Assembly (NCBI RefSeq): GCF_963082655.1
Contig: NC_081556.1
Location: 66,703,727-66,767,726, forward strand
From: Stomoxys calcitrans
Taxonomy: Eukaryota > Arthropoda > Insecta > Diptera > Muscidae
Length of the DNA: 64,000 nucleotides
Reading direction: 5' to 3'
The position numbers and the translations under genes were made by a program. Numbering within the stretch: position 1 is the first letter of the stretch; each line of letters opens with the position of its first letter. The notes under the pieces are model-generated. The model saw only the letters and a program-made list of their open reading frames with translations, did not search any database and was not told the origin of the DNA. This document shows positions 11,303-23,025 of this stretch, one piece after another.

Positions 11303-11430
11303 ACGGAGAAGGCACTCCGGGATGTGCCTCTCCCATGACGAAAAAAGACGAACACGTACACTGAGGCGGCAGCCCTTGCCGATGAAGATTCCATCGGGTC
11401 AATCCGGTACGTACAACCGGCTGCCGATTA

Positions 11431-11507
11431 GTGGCTTAGGTGTATGTCTATAGTGGCATAGGGCGGATTAATATCTGCACCCTCTTTTCAACCTAACCTA
11501 AGTCTCT
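11431..11507 (+). mobile_element. LINE-C 3' end fragment, right half
   Basis: Continues the fragment at 7757-7850 after the LINE-B insertion and ends in the family 3' terminus ctaacctaa-type sequence near 11505. It matches 28684-28752. Together the two halves are a short 5'-truncated LINE-C insertion within the DINE-like repeat array. Confidence 0.75.
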
Positions 11508-12170
11508 ACAAGAGACTTGACAAATAAAATTATTGACATTTTGTTGACTTTCAACAAATTCTTTTGTTGAGGTAGTTGTTAAAATAGGAGTACTACCATG
11601 TGGAGCACAAAACTGATACACTTGTTTGTTGAATATCGTCCAGATCGGACCATATTTGGATATAGCTGTCATATAGAACGATCTCCCAATATAGAATATT
11701 GTGCCCATAAAAGGTTGAGAGGGGTGCCAAAACGCAATGTTTCAAATTTCATCAAAATCGGATGAATAATGCTCCTTTTATTGGCTCAATACTCTTAATC
11801 GGGAGATCGGTCTATATGGCAGCTATATCCAAATATGGTCCGATCTGGACGACATTCGACACACAGTTGTAGAGGTCTATCGAAACTCGCTGTTTCAAAT
11901 TTTATGAAAATCGAATGAAAAATTCTCCTTTTATGGGCTTAATACTCTATAGCGGGAAATCGGTCTATATGGCAGCTATATATAAATATGATCCGATCTG
12001 GACCACGTTTAACACGAATGAGTAGAGGTCTGCCAAAATTCACTGTACCAAATTTCAGCGAAATTGGATGAAAAATTCTCCTTTTATAGGCTCAATACAC
12101 TATATCCGGAAATCGATCTATATGGCAGCTATATCCAAATATGGTCCTATCTGGGCCACATTTAACGGGA
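11508..12170. repeat. DINE-1-like internal tandem repeats, continuation
   Basis: Four copies of the unit with ggcagctatatccaaat lie near 11658, 11817, 11968 and 12121, a period of about 152-155 bp. The start of the array (about 11619-11700) repeats the last unit left of the LINE insertions (7675-7755). Element ends with stem-loop or GTCY tract are not seen here. Confidence 0.75.
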
Positions 12171-12540
12171 ATGATTTGGGTTAGGTATCTAGAGCCTGGG
12201 AGTTGGCTTAATGGCCTTTGACGAAGACACCTAGTTCGAGTCTCAAGGACAAGGCCGGACCTATTCTTTCTTCGCATGCCTATAATTTGCCTAGGCCATC
12301 GGCCTTCCCCGGCAAACCAACACGCTCTTTAAGAGGTTGGAATAATAGAGGACGCATTGCTCTCAGGTTTATTGAGAGGCTTGATGCGAATGATTTTTTT
12401 TATTTAAGTCTGTAGATAATATGGGGTTGCCCAAAAAGTATTTGCCCTAAGAATTTAAAAATAATATAATTTTCCTTTTTAAACTTTCTCGATTCTCAGA
12501 TAGATCTATAATATTTTTCAGTTGATTAAATTGATAACAT
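12171..12540. other. Unassigned segment with a mariner-end remnant
   Basis: 12171-12420 is slightly GC-richer and matches nothing else I recognise in the window. At 12421-12450 the sequence gggttgcccaaaaagt is the outer end of the mariner family found at 26541, 51048 and 57318. No partner end was found nearby. Confidence 0.5.
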
Positions 12541-13524
12541 CGGTGCCGAAAAGGATCATTATTGACATACATAGTTGGTTTTATAATAAGAAATTTTCAA
12601 ATATCTGGTAGGTCTGATAGGAACGTAAAAGAAAATTCGACTCAAAAGAAAGCAGGAGTCTATTTGGCCATGAATTAATTTAGTCAACGACGTTATGTTT
12701 AGCATGGTTCTACGACTTTTTAATGTAGGAAGCTTTATAAGATTAAATCGGTACTCATACGAAGGTAATGAACTTCTGTCCCACCCATTTCGACGGAGAC
12801 AAAATAGTAGAAATTGTTTTTGAACTGATTCTATAAAATCAGAATGAATATTGTAGTACGGATCCCATACCACTGAACCGTTCTCGAGATTACTTCTAAC
12901 TAGCGACGTATATAAATTTTTCGTCACAGAGAAATCGTTAAGTTCTTTACTCCAGCGTTTCATGAAGCCAAGAGCACTACGCGCTTTGTTTACAACCATT
13001 GAGATGTGTTGACGGAAGTTTAAGCGTTGATCTAGAATAAATCCAAGGTCTTTAAAGCTGAAGACTACTTCAAGTTTATTGGAACCCAAAAAGTAGCTAG
13101 TTTTAGGAGAGGTTATTCTTGAAAATAATATGTGTTTGCATTTGGAAATATTAAGTTCCATAAAGTTCTGGTTGCACCATTCGTAGAGTATCAAGGTCAT
13201 ATTGAAGATAACACTGTTCATCAGAGTGTCTCGTTGATCTGAAGGTCTTTACATCATCAGCATACATCAAAATATTCGAGTGCTTTAAAGTAAAAGGGAG
13301 ATCGTTTATGAACAAACAAAACAGCACAGGGCCAAGGTGACTACCCTGTGGAACACCTGAAGAGACAACAATTGATTTGGAAACTGCAGTACCAAATTTA
13401 ACTCATTGAGTGCGTCCAGTCAGATATGATCTGATCCACCTTAGTAAAGATGGACTGAAACCAATAAGATCTATGTTTCTTAACAGAAGGTTGTGGTTGA
13501 CTTTATCAAATGCTTTACTAAAAT
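12541..13524 (-). pseudogene. LINE-E reverse transcriptase, C-terminal half
   Basis: The minus strand encodes RT motifs in order: SKAFDKVNHNLLL, SGVPQGSHLGPVLF and the catalytic YADD (codons at 13253-13264). A frame of 220 residues then carries KDLGFILDQRLNFRQHIS and LVRSNLENGSVVWDPYYN, typical thumb and C-terminal landmarks of jockey-like LINEs. The frame breaks near 13221. No RNase H is seen. The upstream part is cut at about 13524 by unrelated sequence. A related split copy lies at 44400-44555 plus 48356-48740. The piece would have been part of a LINE reverse transcriptase. Confidence 0.8.
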
Positions 13525-13744
13525 TGGGCTCGGGAATTGGCTGCACAGGCTACCACAAACTGCACTGCAGTCAGCTAAAAGGCTGCGATCACCTGGATGG
13601 CATCCCATGTCCAAAAGAACTAGGGCGAACAATAGTAAGATGGGTCTATGGACCTTTGCTAATGTCACTAAGGACAGTTTGGTGATGGGATTTGTCGCAA
13701 TGGAGAAGAAAAGGCTGCATACCTAGGAATAATTAGAGTGGGAT

Positions 13745-15955
13745 AGTCAATGGACTGGCACAAATTCTGCACGTCTATCCCTTCTAGATCAGAAACAAAT
13801 GTGGCAACTGCGCACGATATAGACAATGGTCAAGCGGATCACGAAGGCCCTTAATGACTCGCTTGTGTCAGCAAGCCAAGGGGCAAACAGCGACCGCCAA
13901 GGTGGACTCCAGAGCTGGTTGGTCTAAAAAAGGACTGCCGAAAACTCTTCAACAGAACGAAAGCCATAAGAGCACCACCCGATTGAGACACCTATAAGAC
14001 TTAGCTAAGAAAATATAAGGCCGAGTTGAGAAAGGCTCAGAACAAATCCTGGGTAAAATTCTGCAGCTCCTTGGAGGATACATTTGAGGCCTCTAGGCTA
14101 AGAAAGATTGTGTCCTCGAGACCAATTACAGTGGGGTATATTTAGAAGTCAGAGAATGTATGGACAATGTCTAGTGAGGAAACACTAGAACTACTCGTTG
14201 ATACACATTTCTCGGGAAAATTTCCAACGGACAGCGTGGCGCCAGAAGAGGTCCGTAGGGAAATGTTGTCTGAGCCGAAAATCCTTTGGCGCTAAAAAGT
14301 TTCGATTGCTTTAAATCACCAGGCCCTGATGATGTATCACCGGTTGAATTTCAAGCTGTGTCTGATAGACTGGTTTCTTGGCTTCGATAGATATACTCTG
14401 CTCGTATCAGCATGTCATATTTACCTGTGGGATGGAGGAACACGAAGGTCTTTTTCATTCTGAAAATAGGAAAACCTTACCACACGAAGGCGTCGGGAAA
14501 ATTTCCAACGGACAGCGTGGCGCCAGAAGAGGTCCGTAGGGAAATTTTGTCTGAGCCGAAAATCCTTTGGCGCTAAAAAGTTTCGATTGCTTTAAATCAC
14601 CAGGCCCTGATGATGTCTCACCAGTTGAATTTCAAGCTGTGTCTGATAGACTGGTTTCTTGGCTTCGATAGATATACTCTGCTCGTATCAGCATGTCATA
14701 TTTACCTGTGGGATGGAGGAACACGAAGGTCTTTTTCATTCTGAAAATAGGAAAACCTTACCACACGAAGGCGAACGATTTCGGTCCTATTAGTCTGTCA
14801 TCCTTTATGCTAAAGATTCTTGAGAGGTTGATAGTAACATATCTTAGAGCAATGATCACTGGAGATCTCCTGTCGCGGCAGCAGCATGCATATAGTAAAG
14901 GAAAATCCATTGAAACAGCCCTTCAGGACCTACATAGAGGGTTCTCTCGCTGTCGAGGAATATGCCAAGGTAGCATTTCTTGACATTGAAGGTGCTTTCA
15001 AATATGTAAAACCGACGTCAATCATGAAGGAGTTGGAGTTTCAAGGCATGAACTCTACCGCAGGAAAGTTTATTAATAACTTATTTACTAAAAGATGCAT
15101 TGCGGCAGGCTTGGGATCTGTGGATCTAAAAAGAAGGGTCAGCAGAGCAACATCTCAAGGAGGTGTATTGTCTTCTCTACATTAACAATACACTATTGTC
15201 TCTGGAGAAAAAAGGTGCAAAAGTGGTCGCGTATGCTGATGACATAGCAATTGCGGTGAGGGGAAATTTTCCCAGCACTCTAAGAGATATACTTAAGGAA
15301 GCCCATCGTACCACAGCGAAATGGGCTACCGAAAGGGGTCTAGCTATAAAACCGTGCAAGACAGAAGCAGTTCTATTCTGCAGGAGATACAAGTTGACTA
15401 CAGTGGCACCTGTCTCCTTGGGAGGAGGGAATGTTCGATTTACAGAAAGCGCAAATACCTGGCTGTTTTGCTGGAAAGGAAATTTAACTTCAAATTCAAC
15501 ATTTTGGAAAGGGCAAGGAAGGCTATTCTTGCCCTATACACCTGCAAGAGAGCCATTGGCAAAAGTTGGGGGTTTAGACCACGCGTCATGCATATTGCAG
15601 TTGTCAAACCTATAATGCTATATGGTGCTGTGATCTGGTAACGGCGCTTCAAAAGTCCACCTACCGTACCATTCTCAACCAGATCCAAACAATGGCTTGT
15701 TTGTGCATCACAGCCGCTCGATACCATCTGATGTACTGAATTTAACGCTACATCTAATGCCCCTGGACATTGTGGCTAGACAAATTCCAGCGACGACTGC
15801 TGTGAGGTTAAGGGAGCTTTCTCAGATCTCTCAACGAGATGGCTTAACAGTTCAAAATTCACCTGTTCTGGGTGCCGGGCCACAGAGATATCCCAGGGAA
15901 TAGTAAAGCGGACGAGCTTGCGATACTAAGAACTACTTTACACATTCTAGGGAAA
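13745..15955 (+). mobile_element. LINE-D copy 1, RNase H-bearing LOA/R1-like LINE, decayed
   Basis: Plus-strand pieces match the minus-strand LINE-D at 34868-37690. The order is a linker before RT (near 13830-14100), RT from about 14200 to 15650, then the end of an RNase H domain at 15870-15950 ([16 protein letters not shown]). RT keeps a palm box: YADD codons at 15232-15243. The coding region is split into at least four frames and carries a 281-bp tandem duplication at 14212-14773. The endonuclease is lost. The 3' end is cut by the (TA)n tract at 15958. The 13525-13744 segment just upstream is not assigned. Confidence 0.75.
14212..14773 (+). repeat. 281-bp tandem duplication inside LINE-D
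   Basis: Two adjacent near-identical copies, 14212-14492 and 14493-14773, both start at tcgggaaaatttccaac and end at cacgaaggcg. They differ at only a few bases, for example near 14262/14543. The length is not a multiple of three, so the duplication disrupts the reading frame. The high identity means it is younger than the element's other damage. Confidence 0.9.
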
Positions 15956-15957
15956 CT

Positions 15958-16370
<413 letters not shown>

Positions 16371-16419
16371 ATCAATGGGTCTATCTCTCTTCCTATTGGG
16401 TGTTACCAACAAATGAACT

Positions 16420-16800
16420 AAGTTATAATACTCTGTACCACAGTAGTGGTGTAGGGTATAACGATGCTATGATATGCCACATTCAATTTTCGTCTACTCA
16501 GGGGATCACAATATGCGTAAAGTTCAGACCCATAGATTAAGACAGGTACCAAACAGGTTTTTGCCAAGAATCGTCGTATATTAGGGGGAGTAAAAGAGTG
16601 TATAAGTCATAAAGCACGTAACTTTGAATGAGTTCGTCGAACTACCTGCTTAATGTGGTTTGACCAATTAGTAATGAGTTAAATACTCCACCTAGCAAAT
16701 GAAACCTTTGCTTTTCCAGCACCATGATCTCATGAATGACTCCACTTACTTTTAGATTCTAATGCAGAATCAAATCTGGTGGATTAATAATCAGCCTTAG
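16420..16800 (-). pseudogene. LINE reverse transcriptase C-terminal remnant
   Basis: Broken minus-strand translation gives pieces such as LYDLYTLLLPLIYDDSWQ and a GLNFTHI segment, resembling the region after the RT thumb of jockey-like LINEs. Frames are interrupted every few dozen codons. It may belong with the endonuclease and ORF1 pieces at 17150-18480, but continuity cannot be shown. Confidence 0.45.
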
Positions 16801-17149
16801 CAAAATTCATTATACAACTCCGGCGTCTTGTAACGTTTCCACCTGTTATAAGCTCTATATCTATCGACAATATAATCTTGATAGTCGGGTCAAACCAGGA
16901 CTTATTAGTTGTAGTAATACATTTAGATCTCAACGGAACCATATCATAATGTTCATAAAGTTAATAAACGTTTTGTTGAATAAATTGCGATTGAAGGTCA
17001 ACGGAAGTCAAATTATAAATGGCATTTCAGTCGATCTGACAAAGTTTTTCCTCCAAAACTCTAGCCTGCTATAATCCCTACATGTGTAAATTTGTTCAGA
17101 AGACGCAGTATCAAACCTATATGTGAGAAATATGAGGTCCTGTTTGGAG

Positions 17150-17700
17150 AAGCACGGTGCCGAAAGTGTGTAATTAGTCTAGGAGAAGTGAGTGGGACTA
17201 GTACCTTTCACTGCATATGATCCTAACGCCAACATATTGTTCGCCAAAGCGGGTTCGATGAGTATGTTTGACTAGAAGTCGCCTATACTTGGAACCTGAA
17301 CCCAGGTTTGCGTTTTCAAGGACGTCATGAAGAATGTCAAGGTCAATAGTGTTGTAGGGTCGATATATACAACCAATTAACATCTTGATATTGTCGATTT
17401 GACTTCGATGAATACATGCTCAATTACATCACCAATTTTTGATCTAGTAAGAGATCTAGCATTAATATTGTCTTTTGCAAAAATGGCCATGGCTCCTCTA
17501 CGGCGTTCTCTATTTGACCTGAAAATTGAATATCCATTTTAAGAGACAAAGGCTTCAGGAATATATGAGCTAAGCCAAGTTTCCGATACACACACTATAT
17601 CAATTCCTGAGTTTTCAAATATGTATTTAATTCATCGATCTTATTCATCAAACTCTGAGAATTTATAGGACAGATTCTCATACCTTATCTCTGCTTGCTA
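17150..17700 (-). pseudogene. LINE AP-endonuclease remnant
   Basis: Minus-strand pieces read ICPINSQSLMNKIDELN, then VCVSETWLSSYIPEAF and MLIGCIYRPYNTIDLDI. These correspond to the start, the catalytic-Glu region (normally xETW) and the GxIYRPP segment of LINE endonucleases, in the right order. Several frame breaks separate them. It lies between an ORF1 remnant (18022) and an RT remnant (16420), so one decayed minus-strand LINE is likely. Confidence 0.65.
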
Positions 17701-18021
17701 AGAATTCTTACTAAGCAATAAGCGACGTATCTGGAATTACTGCTTAATTAACCCAACTGCATTGGTACTATACGAAGTGGTATGAACGAGTGAGTAAACA
17801 GCCTCGTGTATGAATATAGAAAATGACTATAATAAAAAGGGGGAATAAATTAAAGGTTGTAATGAAAAATGAGTATAAATAAAAGATTGAGAATAAATTA
17901 AAGGTCCTAATAGATACAAATATTAGAAAAAGGTTTAAAAAATAAGTTTAATATTATTAAAGAGATATTAAGAATAAACAAATAATTTGAAAAATGTTGA
18001 CTCCATGTTCTTGGGACGATT

Positions 18022-18480
18022 TTATTGCTGCCGATCTTGCGATTCCATACATAATCCATTTCCTGCGACACGAAACTGATCAATAACATATGGGCTCATT
18101 AAAATTCGAAATGTGTATGCTGACTGTATCAGACCTTTCTTCTTCAATTGTATTGCATCACGAAGAAGCAAATAGTTGGTGTTTGAGATATTTTCCTTGA
18201 TATAGAATAAGAATCCAATGGAGTTAAGATAGAGCTTATTTTGGTTGGTTTTCTTGAACTTTGAAAGGAACTTCAGAAAGAAATTTTTATCAAAGGGCGA
18301 GATGAATTTCACTATAATGACTCCATCCGGAGAATTTACTTTCTTCATATTATTTCTATTTTGTAGACGACGAATATATTTGGACTGCGGAACATATTTG
18401 GACTGTTGCATCGAGCGAGAGATATTCTCGAAAACTTCTGATAAATTTTTAACTTTAACAAAGGGTATGCCGTTCTAATG
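18022..18480 (-). pseudogene. LINE ORF1 remnant with FP-like C-terminal domain
   Basis: A 129-residue minus-strand frame contains VIIVKFISPFDKNFFLKF and NYLLLRDAIQLKKKGLI, followed by a short region ending at 18022. This pattern (a VxFxS strand, then an NKLYLN-like and KxNxLLRxA helix) resembles the baculovirus FP-like domain found at the C terminus of ORF1 proteins in several CR1/jockey-type LINEs, thought to act in RNA or nucleic-acid binding. The identification is from pattern recognition only. Confidence 0.5.
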
Positions 18481-18654
18481 TTCTTGTCTTCGGATTTAAT
18501 GAGATTGCATTCACATATGTATATTGCGTTAAAATTTGAAACTCTAGACTGTAGGACGTATAATTGTTTGTTCTTCTAAAATTCTAGTTCTTCTAAAATT
18601 CTATTTTCAGTATCTTTTATCATACTTTTGAACTGATCCGTAAGTTGATCACTT

Positions 18655-19065
18655 AGCTTATGACATGTCGCTTTTTGTATTCACATGTAATTGAAAATGT
18701 TTGTCAAAATTGTCAATTTATGTCATTTTCGTATGACATAACCTAAAAATCTTAGCAAAAGCAGATTTTTTATGTGTAAAAATTGTTTATGTTGTAAAAA
18801 AGCTGGTTAAATCATAAATTTGTGAAAACAATTTAATTTGGGTTGGCTTTCATTCGACTGACAACAAAAACAACTGATTTCTTTATGTTTTTGTCAGAAG
18901 GAATAGAGCACGCTCTTATCAAAGAAAAACATTTCATGTGCTCTTTTGAAAGGTCATTTTCATATGTTATTTTCGTTTGTATCACACGACATGTATAACT
19001 CTACATGTGTTAAATTTGGCATGTCATAAGACAACAACATGTCGTGTAATAGAGCCTTTAGTGAG
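18655..19065. mobile_element. MITE family M1, copy 1
   Basis: About 410 bp, repeated at 44020-44395. Both copies start with cttttttgtattcacatg-type sequence and share the interior aaaatgtttgtcaaaattgt and the right part gtttgtatcacacgac. The ends contain an inverted pair: left tatgacat, right atgtcataagac. No coding sequence is visible, and the superfamily is not known. Confidence 0.65.
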
Positions 19066-19799
19066 AGGTCATAAAGCATTTGGACCAAACGAAATGGGGA
19101 ATCGGAAAGCTTCCGAATTTTAGAATAAGCGAACGAAGCTCTCTCAGTCTCTTTTAGGTGCTCTAGTTTAATTTACCACACATTCATTTTCAACAGCAAG
19201 ATTCACATGTGCGACATCAGCTTCATTATTTCCACACATTGTAAATAAAAACGTTGAATGTACGTGAATTACTAAATGTGTAAAATACTTCTAGGCTCAA
19301 GTTGAAATAATGTTCTTGAAAAAGCTTTCGCTATATTTGAAGGGAGCGCTTTTATATGCATTAATTTGACAATTGGCGTGAGAGATATCTTTGAGTAAGT
19401 TACTCTCACTGTGTTTGTTCTCTTTATTATATGTTAAGTGCTCACTGTTTTTTTGTTGATGTTTATTATTATTTTAATAATGTCATAATTAATTAAACAA
19501 AGCTTGTTTAAATACTCTGGGGTACAGGGTGTATAATTGTATGTGCAGAATCGTCCTGCTATTATTTATAACGACTGTAGTTTAAATTATAAACTAGTAT
19601 TTAGGAGCACAAAGGAAACACAACCACACGCAATGACAGTCAACTATTTTTGAAATGTAAAATGTATATTGATAATTTATATTTTGCGTTTTTAAGGTGG
19701 ACTACCCGAATGCGGTGGATTTTGGGTTTAGGTTCTATCCCCAGTTATCAACAATTTAATAAATTAAAATTTTTGAGATGATCCATTATATGGGGGCAT
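19066..19799. other. AT-rich spacer, nothing recognised
   Basis: No gene, element end or repeat could be assigned. A short perfect palindrome (tagtttaaattataaacta) lies near 19580. Confidence 0.4.
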
Positions 19800-22440
19800 T
19801 GTGCTCATTTTAGCTTTCAACATTTTTCGGAAAATTCCATCCAGAGATGTTCAAACGGTACATGGCCATTCAGAAAAATTTAAATATCTCAATTTCTACA
19901 ACGTTCAGTCAACATCCATACGTTGGCTGATTTTGTTTCCTTAAGGCTTTCATTTGAAAGGCACTTTTCTGTTTTAATCTTGTCCAGAAATGTCCAAAAT
20001 GTGGCCCGCATATTTTAGGCAAATATAGGCCTCCATTTTGTGGGTATGTTTTTCAACTTCATAAAAGCTGATCACATGATGGAATCATACTCTCCTTTAG
20101 TTTTCCAAACATATAAATTTTTTAAAAAATTCCTTCCAGGGATGTCTTAATTGAGGTTCGCATGCCCATTCAAAAAAATTAAGTATCTCGATTTCTATAA
20201 CGAGTTCAGCCAACATCAATACATTGAGGGATTCTGCTTAATTGGGGTTTTCATTTGAGGGCCACCTTTCTGTTTGAATATCCTTCAGGAATATCAAAAA
20301 AAGCATCCATTTTGTGAGTGTGTGTTTCAACTACATAGAAACGAATTAAGTGTCTAAACTGCGGTTCGTATGACCAACCTTAAAAACAAAATATCACTTT
20401 TCTTACTTTGGGGAAGACTGCTTCATTAGGGCTTTGCTTTGAAGGCCACTTTTCTGTTTTCATCTCCTCCAGAAATGTCCAAAATGTGCCTCGCAAAGTT
20501 TATAAAAATGTAGGCATCCATTTTGTGGGTGTGTGTCAACTACAGTAAAACTTACATTAAATTTTTTTTTGGAAATTCTTTCTAGAGGAGCCCAATCTGA
20601 AAAAAATATATTGGTGGAATCTGCTCCCTTGGGACTTTTGGGTGTCAGTTTTCTGTTTTAATCTCCTCCAGAAATGTCCAAAATGTGGACCGCAAAGTTA
20701 ATACAAACAAGTAAAAAAGCGTAAAGTTCGGCCGGGCCGAACTTTGTATACCCACCACCTCGGGTATATATGTGAACAACCTTTCGTCAAAATCCAGTGA
20801 AAATGCATCAAACGATTTAGACCAAATGCTTATCAGTACAAGTCATTGTTCAACCGAGAGATCGGTCTATATGGCAGCTATATCCAAATCTGAAACCGAT
20901 CTGGGCCAAATTGACGGAGGATGTCGAAGGGCCCAACGTAACTCACTGTCCCATATTTCAGCAAAATCGGATAATAAATTCGGCTTTTATGGGCCTAAGA
21001 CCTTAAATTGGAGGATCGGTCTATATGGCAGCTATATCCAAATTTGGACCGATCTGGGCCAAATTGACGAAGGATGTTGAAGGGTCTAACACAATCACTG
21101 ACGCAAATTTCAGCAAAATGGGATAATAAATGCGGCTTTAATGGGCCTGAGACCCTAAATCTGAGGATCGGTCTATATGGCAAATATATCCAAATCTGGA
21201 CCGATCTGGGCCAAAGTGAAGAAAGATGTCGAAGGGCTCAACACAACTCACTGTCCAAAATTTCAGCAAAATTGAATAATAAATGTGGCTTTTATGGGCC
21301 TAAAACCTTAAATCGGAGAATCGGTCTATATGGCAGCTATATCCAAATTTGGACCAATCTGGGCCAAATTGACGGAGGATGTCGAAGGGCCCAATGTAAC
21401 TCACTGTCCCATATTTCAGCAAAGTCGGATAATAAAAGTGGCTTTTGTGGGCCTAAGACCCTAAATCAGAGGATCGGTCTATATGGCAGCTATATCCAAA
21501 TCTGAACCGATCTGAGCCAAATTGACGAAGGACGTCGAGGGGCCTAACACAACTCACTGTCTCAAATTTTAGCAAAATCGGATAATAAATGTGGCTTTTT
21601 TGGGCCTGAGACCCTAAATCGGAGGATCGGTCTATATGGCAGCTATATCCAAATTTGGACCGATCTGGGTCAAATTGACGAAGGATGTCGAAGGGCCTAA
21701 CGCAACTCACTGTCCCAAATTTCAGCAAAATCGGATAATAAATGAGGCTATTATGGCCCTAAGACCCTAAATCGGCGGATCGGTCTATATAGGGGCTATA
21801 TCAAGATATAGTCCGATATAGCCCATCTTCGAACTTAACCTGCTTATGGACAGAAAAAGAGTCTGTGCTAAATTTCAGCTCAATATCTTTTTTTTTTTAA
21901 AGACTGTAGCGTGATTTCAACAGACAGACAGACGTACGGTCATGTCTAGATCGTGTTAGATTTTTACGCTGATCAAGAATATATATACTTTATAGGGTCG
22001 GAAATGGATATTTCGATGTGTTGCAAATGGAATGACAAAATGAATATACCCCCATCCTTCGGTGGTGGGTATAATGAAGGCCTCAATTTTGTGGGTCTGT
22101 GTGTGTATGTTTCAGAAACCGAAAAGCTGATCTCATGGTGAAATAGTACTGCATCTTCCCTTTCCATACACACCAAAATTTAAAAAAAATCCTTCCAGAA
22201 ATGTCGATTTCTATAACGATTTCAAATAATTTTTTTTTAGAAATTCTGCTCCCTTAAGGCTTTCTTTTGAAAGTCGCTTTCCTTTTTAAATCTTTTTAGA
22301 AATGCCCGTAAAACGCCTTTAAATTTTTTTGACAAAGTTGTATGTCAATTCACAGCTGTATAAATGAAGCTATAGAAGTGAAACGGGTTCTTTTCGCTTT
22401 AAGCTTTCTTTGGATGTCAAATTTTCCAAAATCCGTCCAA
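19800..22440. repeat. Diverged tandem repeat array, interrupted by a DINE-1-like element
   Basis: Units of roughly 200-300 bp share tccagaaatgtccaaaatgt (near 19984, 20470 and 20672), a ccattttgtgggtgtgtg block and an aggctttcatttgaaaggc block. The array resumes after the inserted element at 22075 (aggcctcaattttgtggg) and fades near 22440. No coding potential. Confidence 0.7.
20705..22072 (-). mobile_element. DINE-1-like (Helitron-type) element, long internal array
   Basis: Read on the minus strand, the 5' sub-terminal repeat (tatacccaccaccgaagg type) lies at 22045-22072. A short GTCT/GTCC tract is near 21920-21940. Six units of about 153 bp carry the ggcagctatatccaaat block (near 20875, 21026, 21180, 21333, 21486 and 21640). 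The 3' end has the stem-loop ttcggccgggccgaa at 20728-20742. The inverted pair of sub-terminal repeats, GTCY tract and terminal stem-loop is the layout described for Drosophila DINE-1. It has no coding sequence and would depend on an autonomous Helitron. Confidence 0.78.
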
Positions 22441-22699
22441 AATTCCCTAATATAAATTAAATTTAATTTTGTGTTTCAATCTCACCCATTCCTGGTACAA
22501 AACAACTTTAACTTCACACCCTTGTGTTCTGCTTGCGCGGATTCGATGAGATCGTCCCATAGGGTCGGGAGCGGATGAGCCATAGGAATGTTGCTCGAAG
22601 AATTTCAGTAGTTTTACCATCATAAAGCCATAGAGCCTAGTTCTGACTTCAATCACAGAAAATGCTTATTAAATTATTGCGAAATCCGATAGACTTATT

Positions 22700-23025
22700 C
22701 TTCACCACAACACAAACAAAAGGCAAACTACAACTCATAACAAAGACAATAACATTGAAGCTGAGTTGGTTGTTTTGGTTGTGCATTTCGTGACTATTTA
22801 ATTAAATTTGCAAATAATTGAAGCAAAATTTTTGCTGATGCTGCGACATATTTCTACTATTTTGCTCATAGAACTCGGTACCACTTAAGCCTAAGTAAAA
22901 ATTTCGCTTCAATTAATTGCAAATGTAATTAAATACTAACGAAATGGTCAACAATCAAATCTTCTTCGATGCTGTGGTCTTTGTTGTGTGTGTGTTGTTA
23001 GACTTTTGTTTGTGTTCCGGCGAAG
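22700..23025. mobile_element. Foldback element F2
   Basis: An inverted structure with arms of about 140 bp. The left arm (22705-22845) pairs with the right arm (22885-23020): acacaaacaaaag pairs with cttttgtttgtgt, and ttaattaaatttgcaaataatt pairs with its partner at 22909-22935. The central loop ctcatagaactcggtaccac also occurs at 55727, in a different repeat. Non-coding. Confidence 0.7.

Larger units (their letters stand above)
7851..11422 (-). mobile_element. LINE-B copy 1, Jockey/CR1-type non-LTR retrotransposon, near full length
   Basis: The minus-strand element has its 5' end at 11422 and a (CAA)n-type 3' tail at 7851-7876. It is flanked by the 8-bp duplication gccgatta (7843-7850 and 11423-11430). 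The uninterrupted target is visible in another LINE-C copy at about 28676, where gccgatta runs straight on into atggctta. The element has a short 5' leader, one long coding region of about 3.4 kb and a short 3' UTR. Related damaged copies lie at 37840-40052 and 53127-53500. Confidence 0.9.

Noticed and set aside
20772..21728. Frames with repeating peptides (YGSYIQIWTDLG and similar) that could look like a repeat protein
   Set aside because: They come from the roughly 153-bp internal units of DINE-1-like elements. Frames change between copies and both strands give similar frames.
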